From assembly GCF_014636295.1 (NCBI RefSeq), contig NZ_BMEC01000014.1, positions 62,001-126,000 on the forward strand: a stretch of DNA of 64,000 nucleotides, written 5' to 3'. A program made the translations under genes and the position numbers. Below are positions 18,881 through 27,439 of the stretch, piece by piece. This stretch comes from Marivirga lumbricoides (lineage in GTDB: Bacteria; Bacteroidota; Bacteroidia; Cytophagales; Cyclobacteriaceae). How positions within the stretch are numbered: the stretch's first letter is position 1; each line of letters begins with the position of its first letter. Under the pieces are notes generated by a model, which saw only the letters and a program-made list of their open reading frames with translations, had not been told where the DNA came from and did no database searches.

Positions 18881-20296
18881 TTAACTAATTTTAAGAATTT
18901 GACCCGGCTTTATTGAATTTCCTTCCAAATTATTAAGTTTTTTCAACTTTTCAATCGTTAAATCGTCAAACTTTCTCGAAATATCCCATAATGTATCGCC
19001 AGGCTGCACATGGTAAGTTCCATCCTTTGTAGCTATCTGTTTATTTTGCGATTGATTGGCTGCAGAAATTTGCTTATTCACTTTATCATAATAATCATCA
19101 GCCACCCAAATATTTAAAGACTGCCCTATTTTAATCATAGAACCTGACATTCTGTTCCATGTTCTTAAATCAGCAACTTTCACATCGTACCTATCTGCAA
19201 TTTTACCCAACACATCCCCAGATTTAACTTTGTACACCAGCTTTTGCCTTCCATGGGTGCTACCTGGCAGTTGTAAAGCCTCTTTTTCCCATTGCTCTTC
19301 GCCCTGTGATGCTACAGTTAAAATAGCAGGTTTATTTTTTACCAATAAATCTTTATGGTGCACAGGAACTCTTAGAGGATAAATATTACTTCCGGCAGAA
19401 ATAGCTCCTCTTTTCAACTCAGGGTTCAGATCTTCCAGCGTTTCCAAACAAATATCTACATGCTCAGCGAATGCAGGTAGATTAACAAATCCAGTAACGT
19501 GTAATGTATCATACTCCGGAAGAAAGTAGTTTTCATCTACAAACATGTTATGCTCCTCCATATAATTCATGCTATAGGCAATGGCTATAAATTGGGGTAC
19601 GTATGAACGTGTTTCTCTTAAAAGGTAGGGATATACCTCCCAGAAAGTTCTTTTATAACCACTCTTTCTGATCGCTTTTCTAATATTTCCCGGACCGGAA
19701 TTGTAAGCCGCCAGTGCCATGTGCCAGTCATTATCAAAATACTTATACAGAAAACTAAGGTATCTACATGCAGCGATGGTGGCCTTTTCCATGTCCATTT
19801 TCTCATCGTAATACCAGTTTTCATTCAATCCGTAATCCAGTCTGCCTGTAAGAGGCATAAATTGCCAAAGACCAACCGCTCCGGCTCTTGAACGTGCTTT
19901 AGGATTTAAACCTGATTCAACAATGGAAAGGTATTTTAATTCATCAGGGAGACCGTACTCTTTGAGATACCGCTCAATCATTGGAAAGTATTTAGATTGC
20001 AAAGCTGCTACACTTTTTGTGTACTCCCTGTTTCTAACCGTAAAATAATCAATAAATGATTTTACGGTATTATTATATGTAAGAGGTATTTCTCCTTCTA
20101 TACAGCTTAATCTATCTTCCACCAATTCACCAGGTACATCCGGGATATACTCATATTGAAAAGGTGAAATCTCTATCTCGATTCTGGTAGTATCCATTCT
20201 ACTTTCAAGAATATCTTCCTGAAAAGCAAACACAGAAGTATTTGCAAAAAACACCAAAGCCATTAATCCTGTGAGATTTTTACTATAGTTAAGCAT
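18881..20296 (-). CDS. LysM-containing lytic transglycosylase (MltD-like)
   Basis: The enzyme cleaves the MurNAc-GlcNAc bond of peptidoglycan with formation of anhydro ends. After a signal peptide (about residues 1-24) the 471-residue protein has an SLT domain: the catalytic glutamate in SIVESGLNPKARS, then GLWQFMPLTGR and ALAAYNSGPGNI. Two LysM modules follow, one starting VYKVKSGDVLGKIADRYDV and one at the C-terminus starting TYHVQPGDTLWDISRKF, which bind glycan chains. This is the MltD/DniR domain order. It lies four bases after gatA and before the DUF4837 gene. All catalytic landmarks are present, so it is probably active. Confidence 0.93.
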   Translation of the reverse strand: MLNYSKNLTGLMALVFFANTSVFAFQEDILESRMDTTRIEIEISPFQYEYIPDVPGELVEDRLSCIEGEIPLTYNNTVKSFIDYFTVRNREYTKSVAALQSKYFPMIERYLKEYGLPDELKYLSIVESGLNPKARSRAGAVGLWQFMPLTGRLDYGLNENWYYDEKMDMEKATIAACRYLSFLYKYFDNDWHMALAAYNSGPGNIRKAIRKSGYKRTFWEVYPYLLRETRSYVPQFIAIAYSMNYMEEHNMFVDENYFLPEYDTLHVTGFVNLPAFAEHVDICLETLEDLNPELKRGAISAGSNIYPLRVPVHHKDLLVKNKPAILTVASQGEEQWEKEALQLPGSTHGRQKLVYKVKSGDVLGKIADRYDVKVADLRTWNRMSGSMIKIGQSLNIWVADDYYDKVNKQISAANQSQNKQIATKDGTYHVQPGDTLWDISRKFDDLTIEKLKKLNNLEGNSIKPGQILKIS

Positions 20297-20299
20297 ATT

Positions 20300-21724
20300 T
20301 TAAGCCTCCATTAAATACTTTGAAAACGCGAATAGTTCACTTTCTTTGAAAACATCAGTCATAATCTGCAAGCCTATTGGCATATTATTGTTATCCACCC
20401 CATTAGGGATAGAGATAGCAGGAATACCGCTTACATTAGCCTGAACCGTAAAAACATCGGCAAGATACATCTCAGCAGGGTTTTCCGTATGAGAGTTTAA
20501 AGGAAAAGCCGTTGTAGGAGTTGTAGGTAGAATAATGAAATCATATTCAGACAATATCTTTCTTGTTTCATCTTGAATGATTCTCCTCACCTTTTGAGCC
20601 TTGGTGTAATAAGCATCAAAATAACTGGCACTTAGTACAAATGTACCCAGCATAATCCTTCTTTTAACTTCTTCACCAAAGCCCTGTGACCTTGACAGCT
20701 TGTACATACTTTCCAGGTTATAAGCTTCAGGAGCCCGAAAACCATATTTCACACCATCGAAACGAGATAAATTAGAACTCGCTTCAGCTGTTGTAAGTAT
20801 ATAATAAGTAGCTAAAAGGTAATCCAGATGTTGAAAGTCTACTTCCTCTACCTGATGTCCTTCTTTTTTTAAAAAGTCCAGTTTGGCTATGGTTTTTTCT
20901 TTTATCTCTACTTGAAGGCTTTCTCCTTGAATAGTTTCTCTGATATAAGCAACTTTTGCCTTTCTTTTAAAACTCAGATGTTGTGAATAATCTGGAACAG
21001 TCTCGCCGGAAACAGTGCTATCATTATCATCAGCACCGGCAATTACAGATAAAATCAGTGCATTATCTTCAATATTGTTAGAGAAAATGCCAATGCAATC
21101 AAAAGAAGAGGCATAAGCTATTAATCCATAGCGGGAAACACGAGAATAAGTAGGCTTTAATCCAACTACTCCACAAAAAGCTGCCGGTTGCCGGACAGAT
21201 CCTCCTGTATCAGTACCTAATGCGGCCATACAAAGCCCTGCCTGTACCGATACCGCAGATGCTCCTGATGACCCTCCGGGAACCCGTGAGTTATCAGCTG
21301 CATTTAGTGTTGGTCCGAAAGCAGAATTCTCATTGGTAGAACCCATTGCAAATTCATCGCAATTTTGCATACCAATAATAAGAGCGTCTTCATTCAGAAG
21401 ACGCTGCACTGCCGTACCTGTAAATTGGGATTCAAAACCTTCAAGAATTTTACTTCCTGCTCTCGCTTTGTGATCTTTAAGCACCAGCACATCTTTAATG
21501 CCGATTACCAGGCCGTAAAGCTTACCTAAAGGTTTATTAGTCTGTATTTTATGATCAATTTGTTTCGCTTTCAGCAGTGCTTCCTCCCGGTAAACATCCA
21601 GAAAAACATTGAGGTGTTTATTTTCATCAATCCTGTTAAGATAATGAAGAACTACCTCCTCAAGAGTTATAGTTTTTTGGCTCAGGCTTTCCTGCAGGAA
21701 CTTTAAACTGCTGTACGATTCCAA
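20300..21724 (-). CDS. gatA: Asp/Glu-tRNA amidotransferase subunit A
   Basis: GatA releases ammonia from glutamine for conversion of misacylated Glu-tRNA(Gln) or Asp-tRNA(Asn). The 474-residue amidase shows the Ser-cisSer-Lys machinery: Lys in GIKDVL, the Gly-rich GGSSGASAVSVQAGLC, and the nucleophile region GTDTGGSVRQPAAFCG. gatB and gatC are not in the window, as is usual in this phylum. The start is TTG 21724: it puts YSSL at the N-terminus as in other GatA proteins, it is five bases after the tatA stop, and no ATG is available nearby. It lies between tatA and the transglycosylase gene. Confidence 0.96.
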   Translation of the reverse strand: MESYSSLKFLQESLSQKTITLEEVVLHYLNRIDENKHLNVFLDVYREEALLKAKQIDHKIQTNKPLGKLYGLVIGIKDVLVLKDHKARAGSKILEGFESQFTGTAVQRLLNEDALIIGMQNCDEFAMGSTNENSAFGPTLNAADNSRVPGGSSGASAVSVQAGLCMAALGTDTGGSVRQPAAFCGVVGLKPTYSRVSRYGLIAYASSFDCIGIFSNNIEDNALILSVIAGADDNDSTVSGETVPDYSQHLSFKRKAKVAYIRETIQGESLQVEIKEKTIAKLDFLKKEGHQVEEVDFQHLDYLLATYYILTTAEASSNLSRFDGVKYGFRAPEAYNLESMYKLSRSQGFGEEVKRRIMLGTFVLSASYFDAYYTKAQKVRRIIQDETRKILSEYDFIILPTTPTTAFPLNSHTENPAEMYLADVFTVQANVSGIPAISIPNGVDNNNMPIGLQIMTDVFKESELFAFSKYLMEA

Positions 21725-21729
21725 AATTA

Positions 21730-21948
21730 TTATTCTTTTGTAGTAGTATCAGTCTTAGCTGCTCTGCCACCTTCTTCTATCTCATCTTTTATTTCAGTGG
21801 TGGCATCTTTAAATTCACGAATCCCTCTTCCTAAACCTCTTGCCAGCTCAGGAATTTTCTTGGCTCCAAAGAATATTAAAATTACCAACATGATAAGCAG
21901 GATTTCCCATCCGCCTAATCCACCTAAAAATGCAAATACTGTGTTCAT
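21730..21948 (-). CDS. tatA: Twin-arginine translocase subunit TatA/E
   Basis: TatA multimerises to form the passage through which TatC passes folded, twin-arginine-tagged proteins. The 72-residue protein has one N-terminal membrane helix (GGWEILLIMLVILIFFGAKK), the Phe-Gly hinge FFGAKKIPELARGLGRGIRE typical of TatA, and a charged, disordered tail. No tatC is adjacent. It starts at ATG 21948 and is followed five bases later by gatA. TatA is favoured over TatB because the tail is short and the hinge is FFGAKKIPELARGLG. Confidence 0.94.
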   Translation of the reverse strand: MNTVFAFLGGLGGWEILLIMLVILIFFGAKKIPELARGLGRGIREFKDATTEIKDEIEEGGRAAKTDTTTKE

Positions 21949-22071
21949 TGCTTTTAATTTAATAATGTAAGTGTAAAGTTAAATAATAATCCAGTGCATA
22001 ACCAACCACTTGTAAGAAATAGCAAAAGATTGTTTGTGTGTAATACAAAACAAGGAAAATTAGTTCATTTA

Positions 22072-23274
22072 CTACTTTTTAAACAGCCACATTTCCGGAT
22101 TTAATTTCTTATTATTTTTCCACACCTGAAACTGTACCTCAGAGGTACCATCTTTATCGGTGTATACAATCCCAAGTGCTTGCTTTGCTGTTATTTTATC
22201 TCCTTGTTTTACTTTAACAGATTTCAGTTTGGCGTAAACTGTGAAATACTCTCCGTGCTGTACCATTACCACATTATTCATACTAGGCACAAAAGCAACA
22301 TATTTCACCTCTCCATCAAATACTGCCCTCACCTCTTCATTTGTATTGGTCTGGATATCAACCCCATCGTTATTAATAGAGATATTTTTATACAGAGGGT
22401 GAGGATGTGTACCAAATTTTTGTGAAATAAAACCAGCACCAACAGGCCAGAAAAGTTTGCTCTGATTTCCTTCGAAAGAAGAGGAAAGCTCCTTAGCCTC
22501 AGGCGTTAAAGCAAATTTTGTTGAAGATGTTCCTTTCGAACTTTTTTCAATTTCCTTTTTAATAAGGCTGGCTATTACTTTTTCCAGATTCTCTACAGCA
22601 TCTTTGCGGTTTTCAATTTCATTTTTAACCTCTTTCTCTCTCTTACTCAGTTGAGCTACAACATTACTCTGTTCTACTTTAAGCTTATTCAGCTCCCTGT
22701 TTCTGCTGATCTGCTCCTGTAAAAGTTCACTTTTTTCCATCCTAATCTGCTCAACAGACTCCTGCTGACCAATTAAGAGTTCCTTGATTACTTCAATCTG
22801 TTCCGCCTGGTTTCTGCGCACTTTTGCGTAGTACTCCATATGCTTCAAGCGCATAAACATTTGATAAAATGAGGAGGAAGCAAACACGTAAGCCATTTTA
22901 CTTAAGGATTGGTTACTTTTTTGAGTAGCGTACAACATTGCAGCATACTCCTTCTTCATTTGTTCCAGATCTCGCTCCATAGAACTTACAATGCCACCAA
23001 TTTCATTGATCTGTTGATTTAATAAATTGATTTCATTTGAAATGGAGTTAGTTACGGATTGTTGTGCTTCTATTTTATAATTAAGTGCATTTAGCTGCCC
23101 TAAAGTGGCCTGTTTCTGGGAAGTGGTCTGATTCAGTATCTTCTCAGCCTGTTCAATTTTCTGCAGGTTTTCTTTTTTCTCTTTCTCAAGATCAGCCCTC
23201 GATTTTTGGCCATAAGCACCAAAAAAGGTTAAAAAGGACAGGCTAAGGAGTAATAAAAGCTTATTATTAGTCAT
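22072..23274 (-). CDS. EnvC-like murein hydrolase activator (degenerate LytM/M23)
   Basis: I place the start at ATG 23274, which begins a clean signal peptide (MTNNKLLLLLSLSFLTFFGA) and overlaps the previous gene by eight bases; an upstream frame extension is not needed. Residues about 25-260 form a long coiled coil rich in Lys, Glu and Gln. The C-terminal part is an M23/LytM fold, but the zinc ligands look lost: the usual HxGxD motif reads NDGVD, and the usual YxHL histidine motif reads YAKL. E. coli EnvC has the same layout and similarly inactive LytM domain, and activates amidases at the division site. So this is probably a regulator rather than a peptidase. It sits between the DUF4292 and tatA genes. 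Confidence 0.85.
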   Translation of the reverse strand: MTNNKLLLLLSLSFLTFFGAYGQKSRADLEKEKKENLQKIEQAEKILNQTTSQKQATLGQLNALNYKIEAQQSVTNSISNEINLLNQQINEIGGIVSSMERDLEQMKKEYAAMLYATQKSNQSLSKMAYVFASSSFYQMFMRLKHMEYYAKVRRNQAEQIEVIKELLIGQQESVEQIRMEKSELLQEQISRNRELNKLKVEQSNVVAQLSKREKEVKNEIENRKDAVENLEKVIASLIKKEIEKSSKGTSSTKFALTPEAKELSSSFEGNQSKLFWPVGAGFISQKFGTHPHPLYKNISINNDGVDIQTNTNEEVRAVFDGEVKYVAFVPSMNNVVMVQHGEYFTVYAKLKSVKVKQGDKITAKQALGIVYTDKDGTSEVQFQVWKNNKKLNPEMWLFKK

Positions 23275-24010
23275 ATTTACTAGAAACACTAAAAGGGAAA
23301 GAAAGCGGGCTAGAGCCAACATCTACTTTTGAGTGGCTTAGCTCTACAGTGGTAATTTCAGCACCTTTACTGGTTTTACTTAAAACTGTAACCAGGCTTT
23401 GAAATGGGAAAGCCTGTCCGGAAACGGTAGTAAAATCATCAAACACCATTTTCATATCACTTCCATCAGGCAATTCTTTCACACGGATGGTACTCACCTT
23501 CCTCAATTTCTCATCTGCGGAAGTCTGAATTGCAAACCGTTGCCTTTGTTGTTCAATGAGAAGCTCTCCCTTCTTTTTTGAGAATTTATCTTTAGAAGTA
23601 AAGTCCAACACCTGGTTTCCTAAAATAAGGGATTGAACCATCTGGAAACTCACTTCAAAATTAAGCATCTCGCTTAAAGTCTTATAATTGTAACGATGAA
23701 CTTCCTTATTCACTCTATCCAGAAACACGATAGTATCCTTATTGATAAACCCTCTGGCTGCTTCTATGCCAAATATCGGTGAAATAGACACCCAAATGAT
23801 ACTGTCTTTTTTCATCCGGATGACGGCTGCAGAGCTCAGGCTTTTATCTTCAGATTCAAATTTTATTTTTGACTTGGTCTGGAGGTACTCAAAATCAAAC
23901 TCTTCTAAACCATATTCCTTTTCAATGGTAGAAACAGGTAAAGACTTTCTTCCACATGACAGTGCAATAAATGTGATAAGCAGTAATGTTAAATACTTTA
24001 TTTTATTCAT
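23267..24010 (-). CDS. DUF4292 family lipoprotein
   Basis: The 247-residue protein has a lipoprotein signal ending ALSC (Cys19) followed by a domain of beta strands that fits DUF4292: FEYLQTKSKIKFES, SIIWVSISPIFGIEAARGFI and KVDVGSSPLSFPFSV. This family has been compared with LolA/LolB-type lipid-binding folds, so a part in lipoprotein or lipid handling at the outer membrane is plausible but unproven. It overlaps the EnvC-like gene by eight bases and follows the TPR gene by 125 bases. A short inverted repeat (TGTAGAT with ATCTACA, 24055-24085) lies in that gap; it has no T tract. Confidence 0.85.
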   Translation of the reverse strand: MNKIKYLTLLLITFIALSCGRKSLPVSTIEKEYGLEEFDFEYLQTKSKIKFESEDKSLSSAAVIRMKKDSIIWVSISPIFGIEAARGFINKDTIVFLDRVNKEVHRYNYKTLSEMLNFEVSFQMVQSLILGNQVLDFTSKDKFSKKKGELLIEQQRQRFAIQTSADEKLRKVSTIRVKELPDGSDMKMVFDDFTTVSGQAFPFQSLVTVLSKTSKGAEITTVELSHSKVDVGSSPLSFPFSVSSKYD

Positions 24011-24135
24011 GTGTATAATTTGTTTTTATGTTAATGACTTTACCGACTGAACGGTGTAGATTCTATAACCTTTATTATCTACAGCCAGGCCCGAATTTCA
24101 ATTAAATAAACCACCTTATTAGTTCAATTAACGGA

Positions 24136-25887
24136 TCATTCGTAATATTTCTTTTCAGCTATTTTTTGATCAATCAGCTTTGAAGCCCCTCCTGCTTTTT
24201 TGGCTTGCTCCCATTGCTCAATGGCTTGTTCAATATTTCCTAATTGATAGAGGACATCTCCATAGTGCTCAAGAATGGTGCCTGATTTTTGAATGCTGGC
24301 TGCCTTTTCCAGGTATTTAGAAGCCTCCTGATAATTTCCCATTTGAAAAAGCACCCAACCATGTGTATCTAAAAAAGTGGCATTTTCAGGGTTGTCTTTT
24401 ACCATTCGAGAAGACAGCTTTCTGGCAATATCTAATTTTTCTTTCCTTTGAGATAAATAATACGTATAATTATTAATGGCGTAATAATTACTAGGATTAG
24501 CTTCAATTGCCTCCTCGTAGGCAGAAAATGACTTATCCAACTGTTTATTCGCATAGTAAGCATCTGCCAACTGACCTGCAAAAGTGCTTTTCAGCCGGTC
24601 ATTACCATATACAATTGCTTTTCCCTGCTCCCACATCAAAATGGCTTCGTTATATTGATTAAGGGAGAAATGAGCCGAACCTGAATACAAATAAATTAGG
24701 GGCTGGTTGGGAAAGAAAGTAAGCGCCTCATCTGCGTATTTTACTACATTTTTATAATTCGCACTTTCCATTTCGAGAGAAAGAATATTTTGCCACAACT
24801 GGAAATTACTACCTGAAAACTCAATGGCTTTACGATAGTAAATCAAAGCACTATCTTTTTCACTTAATGCAAAATGCATATCTCCTATGGCTGCCAAAAC
24901 ATTAGCCTCACTAGGATGGACCTTCTGAAGATGCTGACTTAATTCTTTTGTAAAATCATTTAATTGTTCATTAGGCAGCCGCCTTACCAAAGGAACAAAA
25001 TTATTCAGCTTATTACTAAGTGAAATCTCCTCTGATTGAAAAGCTTTCACAAAATGACTTTTAGCTTTATCGGGAGTATTTGCCTGCATATATAATTGAG
25101 CAAGCTCTAAATGTGCTTCTGCCTGATTATTGCTATTCAGGTAATTGTTAAGGTAGGAAATGGCTTCTGCATTTTTACCATTGGAAACTAATACCTGGGC
25201 AACCGACACAGCATACTGGCCTACATGAGGAAAAGCATCTGCTAATTTCTTACCTTCCTGAACAGCTTCTTCCAGCTTATTCTGCTTCAACAGTATTTTC
25301 TGCTTTTGAGTACTAACCTCCTCCAGAATACCTATTCTTTTTTCGATTCTATCATAAACTTCCAGTGCTTTAGCCGGCTTTCCATCATATATATATAGCG
25401 CGGCTAACTCTATTAGGTAGTCGTCAGGCACATCCTCATACTGCTTGTACATATTTTCATATGTGGAAGATGCCCCGGCAAGATCTCCCATACCTGTTTG
25501 TATTTCGGCAAGCAATGCAGCATAATAATATTGACTATTATCAGATTTATAAGCTTTAGTAGCATGAAGAAGTGCTTTATCCAGCTCCTCTCCTTTTAAG
25601 TATAATTCGGCGATTTTATAATTTACTGCAGCATTCTTAGGCATTACTTCATATGCCTTCATGAAATTTTCTAAAGCCTTAGCATTATTTTCAATTGCCA
25701 AAAAATGCATCCCTTCAGCAATTAAAAACTCTACTTGAATACGATCTACTTTTAAAGGATCGGCATCAGGTAAAATTTCTTCCTGCTGAACGGGCTGAGG
25801 CTGTTGCGCCAGTAGATCCTGCGCTGTTAAAAGCTTAATACCGACAATGAAGAAAAGATATATATATTTCAAATGAACTTGCTTCAC
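24136..25887 (-). CDS. Periplasmic tetratricopeptide repeat protein
   Basis: The 583-residue protein has a signal peptide (about residues 1-27) and is otherwise made of TPR units through to the C-terminus, e.g. ALIYYRKAIEFSGSNFQLW, AYEEAIEANPSNYYAINNY and ASKYLEKAASIQKSGTILE. TPR solenoids hold protein complexes together. The start is GTG 25887, two bases after the stop of the nucleotidyltransferase gene; no ATG lies closer. Position in a cluster with a sugar nucleotidyltransferase, DUF4292 and EnvC-like genes suggests a scaffold in envelope biogenesis, which is inference from neighbours. Confidence 0.85.
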   Translation of the reverse strand: MKQVHLKYIYLFFIVGIKLLTAQDLLAQQPQPVQQEEILPDADPLKVDRIQVEFLIAEGMHFLAIENNAKALENFMKAYEVMPKNAAVNYKIAELYLKGEELDKALLHATKAYKSDNSQYYYAALLAEIQTGMGDLAGASSTYENMYKQYEDVPDDYLIELAALYIYDGKPAKALEVYDRIEKRIGILEEVSTQKQKILLKQNKLEEAVQEGKKLADAFPHVGQYAVSVAQVLVSNGKNAEAISYLNNYLNSNNQAEAHLELAQLYMQANTPDKAKSHFVKAFQSEEISLSNKLNNFVPLVRRLPNEQLNDFTKELSQHLQKVHPSEANVLAAIGDMHFALSEKDSALIYYRKAIEFSGSNFQLWQNILSLEMESANYKNVVKYADEALTFFPNQPLIYLYSGSAHFSLNQYNEAILMWEQGKAIVYGNDRLKSTFAGQLADAYYANKQLDKSFSAYEEAIEANPSNYYAINNYTYYLSQRKEKLDIARKLSSRMVKDNPENATFLDTHGWVLFQMGNYQEASKYLEKAASIQKSGTILEHYGDVLYQLGNIEQAIEQWEQAKKAGGASKLIDQKIAEKKYYE

Positions 25888-25889
25888 GT

Positions 25890-26900
25890 TTATTCTATCA
25901 CCTTATTAAAGTCTCCTATGCTTAAATCTTTAGGACTACCCTGGTACGTTACGTAATTACCCACCATACTATTTGCTATCTGGGCCTGCCGAATTTCAGA
26001 ATTTGTTTGAATGATGGAATTTTCTATTCTGCTATCTGAAACAATGGAATGATCACCAATAGACACATGGGGGCCTAAAACAGCATTTTTCACGATCACA
26101 TTTTTACCTAAATATACTGGTGGTATTATCACGCAATTTTCAATTTGCGCTGATGCATCAATTAACTCCTCATTTCTTATAAACTCCAGATATCGCTGAT
26201 TTGTATATACTGTCGCATCTTTATTACCGCAATCAAGCCATTCTGTAACCGTTCCCGGTCGAAGTTTGGTTCCCTTCTGTTTCATATTTTCGAGCGCTAC
26301 GGTTATCTGGTACTCCCCTCCAGCATCTTTTATGTCGTTATCCAAAAGATACTGTAATTCCTTACGCAAGTCCTCCCCTTTTTTAAAGTAGTATATACCT
26401 ATAATAGCAAGATTAGAAACCGGTGTTTTGGGCTTTTCAATAAAATCAGTAATTACGTTATCATCATTTACTTTAACCACTCCAAAAGCTGAAGGATCCT
26501 CTACCTGCTGTGTCCAGATAATCCCTTCTTCAGTGGTATCAAGTTTAAAGTCAGCTTTAAATAAGGTATCAGCAAATGCTACCACGGTATTTCCCTGTAG
26601 CAAATCTTTTGCGCACATAATGGCATGAGCTGTACCTAGGGCTTCTTCCTGATAATGAATAGAACCTTCAGCCCCCACAGATTGAGCAATGTTGAGCAAT
26701 TCCTTTTCAGTGGCTTCACCAAATGAAGATTTAATGATGAACCCAATTTTATCTACTTTACTATCACAAACTTTTGCGATATCTTCCACCAAACGTTGTA
26801 CAATTGGTTTTCCTGCGATAGGGATTAATGGTTTAGGAATTGTTAATGTATGAGGCCTCATTCTTTTGCCCATACCTGCCATCGGGATAATAATATTCAT
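25890..26900 (-). CDS. Sugar-phosphate nucleotidyltransferase with left-handed beta-helix tail
   Basis: The N-terminal domain (about residues 1-235) is a nucleotidyltransferase of the RmlA/GlmU/GMPP class, with MAGMGKRMRPHTLTIPKPLIP, the product-binding FADTLF motif and a WLDCGNK segment. The tail (about 245-336) has hexapeptide-type repeats (YLGKNVIVKNAVLGPHVSIG), as in GlmU or mannose-1-phosphate guanylyltransferases, though too short for an obvious acetyltransferase. It should make an NDP-sugar from a hexose-1-phosphate and NTP; the sugar cannot be read from the sequence. It is followed by the TPR gene at a two-base gap and preceded by dut, in a conserved-looking envelope cluster with the flippase. 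Confidence 0.87.
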   Translation of the reverse strand: MNIIIPMAGMGKRMRPHTLTIPKPLIPIAGKPIVQRLVEDIAKVCDSKVDKIGFIIKSSFGEATEKELLNIAQSVGAEGSIHYQEEALGTAHAIMCAKDLLQGNTVVAFADTLFKADFKLDTTEEGIIWTQQVEDPSAFGVVKVNDDNVITDFIEKPKTPVSNLAIIGIYYFKKGEDLRKELQYLLDNDIKDAGGEYQITVALENMKQKGTKLRPGTVTEWLDCGNKDATVYTNQRYLEFIRNEELIDASAQIENCVIIPPVYLGKNVIVKNAVLGPHVSIGDHSIVSDSRIENSIIQTNSEIRQAQIANSMVGNYVTYQGSPKDLSIGDFNKVIE

Positions 26901-26974
26901 TATTTACTTAATGTTTTTAAATTAAAATTATTTCAAGTCTGTAGAGAAAAAATCAGGTATCATGTATTTTATCC

Positions 26975-27409
26975 TTACCCTTTACCAGTGCTACCAAAGC
27001 CACCAGCGCTTCTCTCAGAATCTTCCAATACTTTTACTGATTTCCAGCTAATTTGTTCATGTTTGGCTATTACCATCTGCGCTACTCTTTCTCCATTTTC
27101 AATTGTAAAGGACTCATCAGACAAGTTAACTAACAAAATTTTAATCTCTCCTCGATAATCAGAATCAATTGTACCCGGGCTATTAAGTACAGTTACTCCA
27201 TATTTAAAAGCCAGGCCACTTCTTGGTCTGATTTGTGCTTCGAAACCCAGTGGTAACTCCATAAATAAACCAGTAGGGACCAAAGTCCTTTGCATAGGGC
27301 GTAAAATCATAGGTTCATCTAAATTTGCCCTTAAATCTAATCCGGCTGCACTGATACTTTGGTAAGCCGGTAATTCATGTTTCGATTTATTGATAACTTT
27401 TACTTCCAT
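26975..27409 (-). CDS. dut: dUTP diphosphatase
   Basis: The enzyme hydrolyses dUTP to dUMP and pyrophosphate, keeping uracil out of DNA and feeding thymidylate synthesis. The 144-residue trimer-type sequence has all five family motifs: [14 protein letters not shown], the catalytic-pocket [20 protein letters not shown] and the C-terminal [12 protein letters not shown] arm. It lies between the flippase and nucleotidyltransferase genes on the same strand. Confidence 0.97.
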   Translation of the reverse strand: MEVKVINKSKHELPAYQSISAAGLDLRANLDEPMILRPMQRTLVPTGLFMELPLGFEAQIRPRSGLAFKYGVTVLNSPGTIDSDYRGEIKILLVNLSDESFTIENGERVAQMVIAKHEQISWKSVKVLEDSERSAGGFGSTGKG

Positions 27410-27439
27410 CTATTCTTTTTAACACTTCAAAAGTATCAT

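Noticed and set aside
24055-24085. TGTAGAT/ATCTACA inverted repeat before the DUF4292 gene
   Set aside because: Seven-base arms with a long AT-rich loop and no T tract; too weak to call a terminator or operator.
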